Assembly: GCA_951213105.1 (NCBI GenBank)
Contig: OX578134.1
Location: 141,300,706-141,364,705, forward strand
Source of the DNA: Amaurobius ferox
Lineage: Eukaryota; Arthropoda; Arachnida; Araneae; Amaurobiidae
Direction: 5' to 3'
DNA: 64,000 nt
Under the pieces are notes generated by a model. That model was not told the origin of the DNA. It saw nothing but the letters and a program-made list of their open reading frames with translations, and ran no database searches. A program made the position numbers and the translations under genes. Within the stretch, counting starts at the first letter, position 1, and the number at the start of each line of letters is the position of its first letter. This document shows, in pieces, positions 60,031 to 64,000 of this stretch.

Positions 60031-62044
60031 AAATGCTTTGTTGAAATGGCAGGATAGTTTTCGCGTGCATGTGACATTAATGAGGAAGTAGTCAAACCCA
60101 AAGAGTATAATGGTGTTTGCGTTAATCAGTAGCATGCTATAAAGTACTAGCGAATTTAAACGTTTATGCACATTTTTTAACTTATCATAAACAACAATTT
60201 TAACGATTCTCGTTTTAGAATAGATTTTTGTCTTATGATACATATTTATTGCAGGATTTAAGATATAAATTTAATTAAAAGAAATGCCATAATTAAAATA
60301 AATATAAACAATTAAAATACATTGACATAAATTCTAACATTTAAATTTTTTATTTTACCTATTTTTGTTTAACGAAATATAAAGCTGAATGTCCGCAGGT
60401 TTTACTAATATTAAGAGCTCTACGCACTGGGCATGTACGATTATATATATTGAAACATTACAAACTTCCTTTAAATTAATGTTATTGGAATAAAGTTGCA
60501 TTAAAAATTAAAACCTCTGTCCTGAGACATATCATTTCTTTATCATGAATTTCAGTTCATTATATAATCATATTAACATTTATTACTATCATATAATATT
60601 AAATAAAGTATTACTTTAATTTCGATTTTCATTTTTGCATGTATAATTACAGATCTCCAGTAGGACTTCTACGAATAAGCAATAAATCATTTAGCAATCC
60701 AACCCAACAGTTTTAAATGCACACTAGATAAAATTTATTATTTTATCACACATGTTTAGTTTCCAACATCAATAATATACACCAGCCTAAATACATCGTT
60801 TTGAGTAGTATTTATGCGTAATTTATTATACATTGATAAAAATATAATATATGAAATAAATGACTCATTTCATTTAAAATTTATATATTTTTTCAAAAGC
60901 AAATTAAGTTAGAAGTTTTATTTCTGATTTTATGCTTCATTCTTTTCATTTATAGCTTAGATTCAAAAGCAGTATTTTTTAAAGTAATTATCAGACACTC
61001 ACTGCTTTAGCAAATTTTCTGCTTAATGGCTTTAATTAACTTTTGAAAAAAAATAAATTATTTAACCCTGGTACAATTTTTTGCATAGTGACATTTTACA
61101 GTAATGCAAAAAAATTACCTGAGTTTCATTATAGTGTTCTTCATTTAAATCGATTATTTTAATCTTGAATAATATGCATTCTCTAAAATTGGAACAACTA
61201 AAATAAAGCGGAACTTAAAGAGTATACAAATTTATAAAAACGGGTAAATCAAGTCATTAACATTTCAGTTCTTAAATGAAACCGATAACTGTCTGAGTTT
61301 TTTTTTTTGCAATAATTCATATGAAAAGTCATCGCATGAAGTACCTGGTTCAATATTTTGTTTTTAATACAGTAAACGCCATAGTTTTATTTAACAATTT
61401 GTTTTTTGCGCTTTTAAATGCTTAATTCACACCAATTTACCTGTGTTCCATATATAGAATGAAGTAAATTGATATATTTACACGAACCTTTCACTAATTA
61501 ATGAATTTCTGACTCATGGTATACTTAACTATAGAAAAATGATTCAATATCCTAAGTTCTGTTGCAGATAGGTGACTTTTTGTTTTATATTACTCTTAAA
61601 AACTTTTGAAAATATATACAAAAGATGATTACTCGTTTTTAGAACGATTTTGTTAAAAAAATAACAAAAAGTAGAAAAGTTCAAAATATTATTATTTGCA
61701 AGAGTTTTTATATGAAAACTAAATTATAATCTGTGGTATTTAATTAATATCTATTTTTAAAATGGCGTACGTATGCTTCTAGTCAAAGGTTATATTTTGC
61801 CCCTTCCAAAGATAAATGTTCAAATTGTGTAATTAAAACGACGTGAAAATAATGAAATTATTATTTATAGGGGTAAAGTAAGCAATAATAATAATAATAA
61901 AGAAAAAATAGTTAATCATTGCATTTAACTAGAAAAATTCTTCTAACAAAATTAAAGAACCTAAAACAAAATAGTAAAAAAAATCTGGATGATCGCCTTT
62001 CTATGCGAGGTTCTGGTTAATGAGATAATTACTTAAAAAAAAAA
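60031..62044. other. Single-copy AT-rich sequence
   Basis: No recognisable gene or repeat. There is an (AAT)n run of about six units near 61885-61905. Open frames are short and without motifs. Confidence 0.5.
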
Positions 62045-62871
62045 TCTGATGTGGGCAGCGCATGACTTTTCTTATAAAATGTAATGGATTTCCTAGTTTT
62101 ATAGTTAAAAAATGTTATTCTTATACTAGATACTTATATTCTTTCCAAGATATTGAATTTTCTTCAATTTTCTGAAATTAATTCTCGCCAATAAATCCTG
62201 AAATAAATCTCGCCAAGCTTTATGGACGGCGAAATAAGTTATCCTTTCAGCAGTTAAATGACTATTGGGGTTCAAATACAAAATTATTACTCAAAGTATC
62301 TTTTCTCGTGTATGGAACGAGTTAGATCCACGAGGATGATGTCACCAAATTTATCGCATGATACTACATATGAAAAGTGAACATGTTTTTTAACAGTTAT
62401 TTTTTTTATTTATGGGATTTTTTGATAAATTTATTTGAAAAATGAGTAATATCTCGAGAAAGGTTCATGCTGGCGTTCTAAAGTTCATGTCAATCGTTTT
62501 CTAAGGAAAAATTACATAAGAAATGTCGATTTGCGTAACTTTATAAAAGGTTTTGATTTTTTGATGATTTTTTCAAAATTTCACTCGAAAATTTAGTGGA
62601 TTTCTGAACATTCGATTGTTTTTTAAAACAATAGCCTTCCAGTAGTCACGGATTGTGAATTTTGTAATAAATTTCATTCAAATCGCACGATTCGTTCATG
62701 AGATATCGTCTTTACTGTCTCACTGACACAGATACACACACACACATCACTTCAAAAATGTTCTATTCGTGACCAGGGATGCTTGAAACGTGCTCTCCCG
62801 TCGAAAACTCGAATTAGAATTTTCCACCCCGTCACAATACTTTCCTTATACATTATGTATATAAGGAAAGT
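62045..62871. mobile_element. Helentron-like element, opposite orientation
   Basis: Begins TCTGATGTGGGCAGCGCATG and ends CTTTCCTTATACATTATGTA, then TATAAGGAAAGT: the reverse of the copies in B. In this orientation the hairpin lies at the 3' end, as published for Helentrons. The CA run is short (62731-62745). It lies outside the duplicated region and shows the family is mobile beyond it. Confidence 0.75.
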
Positions 62872-64000
62872 AAAAATTCTGTGTTCAGAGTTTTAATTTT
62901 TATGCCGGTGACAACTTTGCTTATTTAAAAAGTGTAATTTTGTCTTTAATATTTAAATAATTTCTGATAATCTGAAATAACATGTTTTATCTGGAATGAG
63001 AAAAAGAATCCTATCACACATATTTCACAAATGTAAAAATAAAAAAAAATATTTGCCAAACAATACAGTTTCTACGTCTGAAACAAAAAAAAAATGCCTT
63101 TTGAGAGCTACATAATTTAATACAGTTAAAGAAAAATATTAAGATTTTGTTCAATATTCAGTTTTAGATGAAGCCGAAATTTTATTCAATGATTTGACTT
63201 TTCAGAATAGTTCGAAGTAACAAGTAATTAAAAGTGTTTTTTTCAATAAACTGATTTGAGTATAAATGAAATATTTCTGTCACTAAAATTTTAATTTCGT
63301 CAGTACTACCTATATAACATTTAAAATGCTTCTTCAGAAATAATTTTTTAACGCAAATAGTCTAATTATATTACTTTTCTAATTAGTTTACTTAAAGCAC
63401 CGGAAATAAAAAATAATAATTATAATAGTTAATATTGTTGCTAATTATATTTTCCATAAATTTAGTTGTATTAACGAAATTTATATTGCTAGTTTCCCAA
63501 AATCTATGCCATTCAGTCTTCTATTCAAGTCTTATTCTCGTAGAACATTTTCATTCAAAAAATTTTTATCGTCATTATGTTACGTTATTACGTCATTTAC
63601 GTAAGTTCTTATCTTCGCTCAGCATCTTTGGCGGGCTTTATTTGGCTCCCAAACTACGCAGAGAGCTGAAACTCACTCGCAACAGTATTTCATCTCACAA
63701 AACATGTTCATCCGTAGAATTTTTCACGTGTTGTGCTACATAGGATTGAACGCAACTGACATCAAAACATTACAACTAAAAGCTGAAAAATAAATTATGT
63801 GAAAAGTTTGCAATGTCCTCCCATACACAGCATTGGCATATGGAAAAGTAAAAAAATAAATTTTAATATCACGCATAATTGAACCAAATGGATGGTGTAG
63901 GCAGATTAAATCTAGAAGGGTAATTTAATTAAAATATATTTAATTAAATCATTTTGCCCGCGATATCGAAAATCAAAATTTTTACGGATTTGGTGGGAAT
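62872..64000. other. Single-copy AT-rich sequence with a bZIP-like site pair
   Basis: No supported gene. A 102-codon frame on + (63435-63743) has no recognisable domain. Near 63587-63605 TTACGTCA and TTTACGTAAG lie side by side, resembling ATF/CREB and PAR-bZIP/CEBP sites; G+C content rises over the next 150 bases. This could be a promoter region of a gene beyond the window, or chance. Confidence 0.3.

Noticed and set aside
63435..63743. A 102-codon frame at the right edge as a possible gene.
   Set aside because: Composition is that expected of AT-rich non-coding DNA, with no domain and no copy elsewhere; it is noted only as an uncertain open frame.

Overview
This is AT-rich animal nuclear DNA dominated by repeats. 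The transposon families seen (a jockey-like LINE, an RNase H-bearing R1/I-like LINE, a Penelope-like remnant, a PF20700-type 'Mutator-like' DNA transposon, a Helentron-like non-autonomous family and a tRNA-derived SINE) fit an arthropod. From general familiarity with such repeats I favour an arachnid, probably a spider; the sequence alone cannot prove this. I see no complete host gene. Almost every recognisable coding stretch is transposon-derived and broken.

Layout. Positions 1-7940 are single-copy here: a 433-bp tandem duplication, a Penelope-like endonuclease remnant, a perfect 22-bp-stem palindrome, and a minus-strand open frame (7127-7414) that looks like a host exon. From about 7942 to 60030 the window is a local segmental duplication built from three blocks: A (about 6 kb), L (a jockey-like LINE) and B (about 8 kb). 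The order is A1 (7942-13868), L1 (13869-22056), B1 (22057-29944), L2 (29945-32094), B2 (32095-42641), A2 (42643-49026), L3 (49027-53897), B3 (53898-60030). This reads as A-L-B / L-B / A-L-B, the middle unit having lost A. The last 4 kb is again single-copy and AT-rich, with one more Helentron-like copy.

Several later events are dated by comparing the copies. An R1/I-like LINE fragment landed inside L1, flanked by a 14-bp target-site duplication, and created a chimeric 641-codon frame. A 3.2-kb DNA transposon entered B2 only. A Helentron-like element entered B2 only, between two T residues and without a target duplication. B3 lost about 1.28 kb and B1 gained a 215-bp tandem duplication. A 26-bp micro-inversion separates L1 from L3.

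Beneath this recent duplication is an older one. The minus-strand exon-like frame at 7127-7414 has decayed relatives in A1, A2, B1, B2 and B3. A second, non-coding-looking module of about 300 bp recurs up to eight times. I infer that the locus once carried a tandem array of a host gene on the minus strand, now mostly pseudogenised and filled with transposons. The gene family is not recognised.
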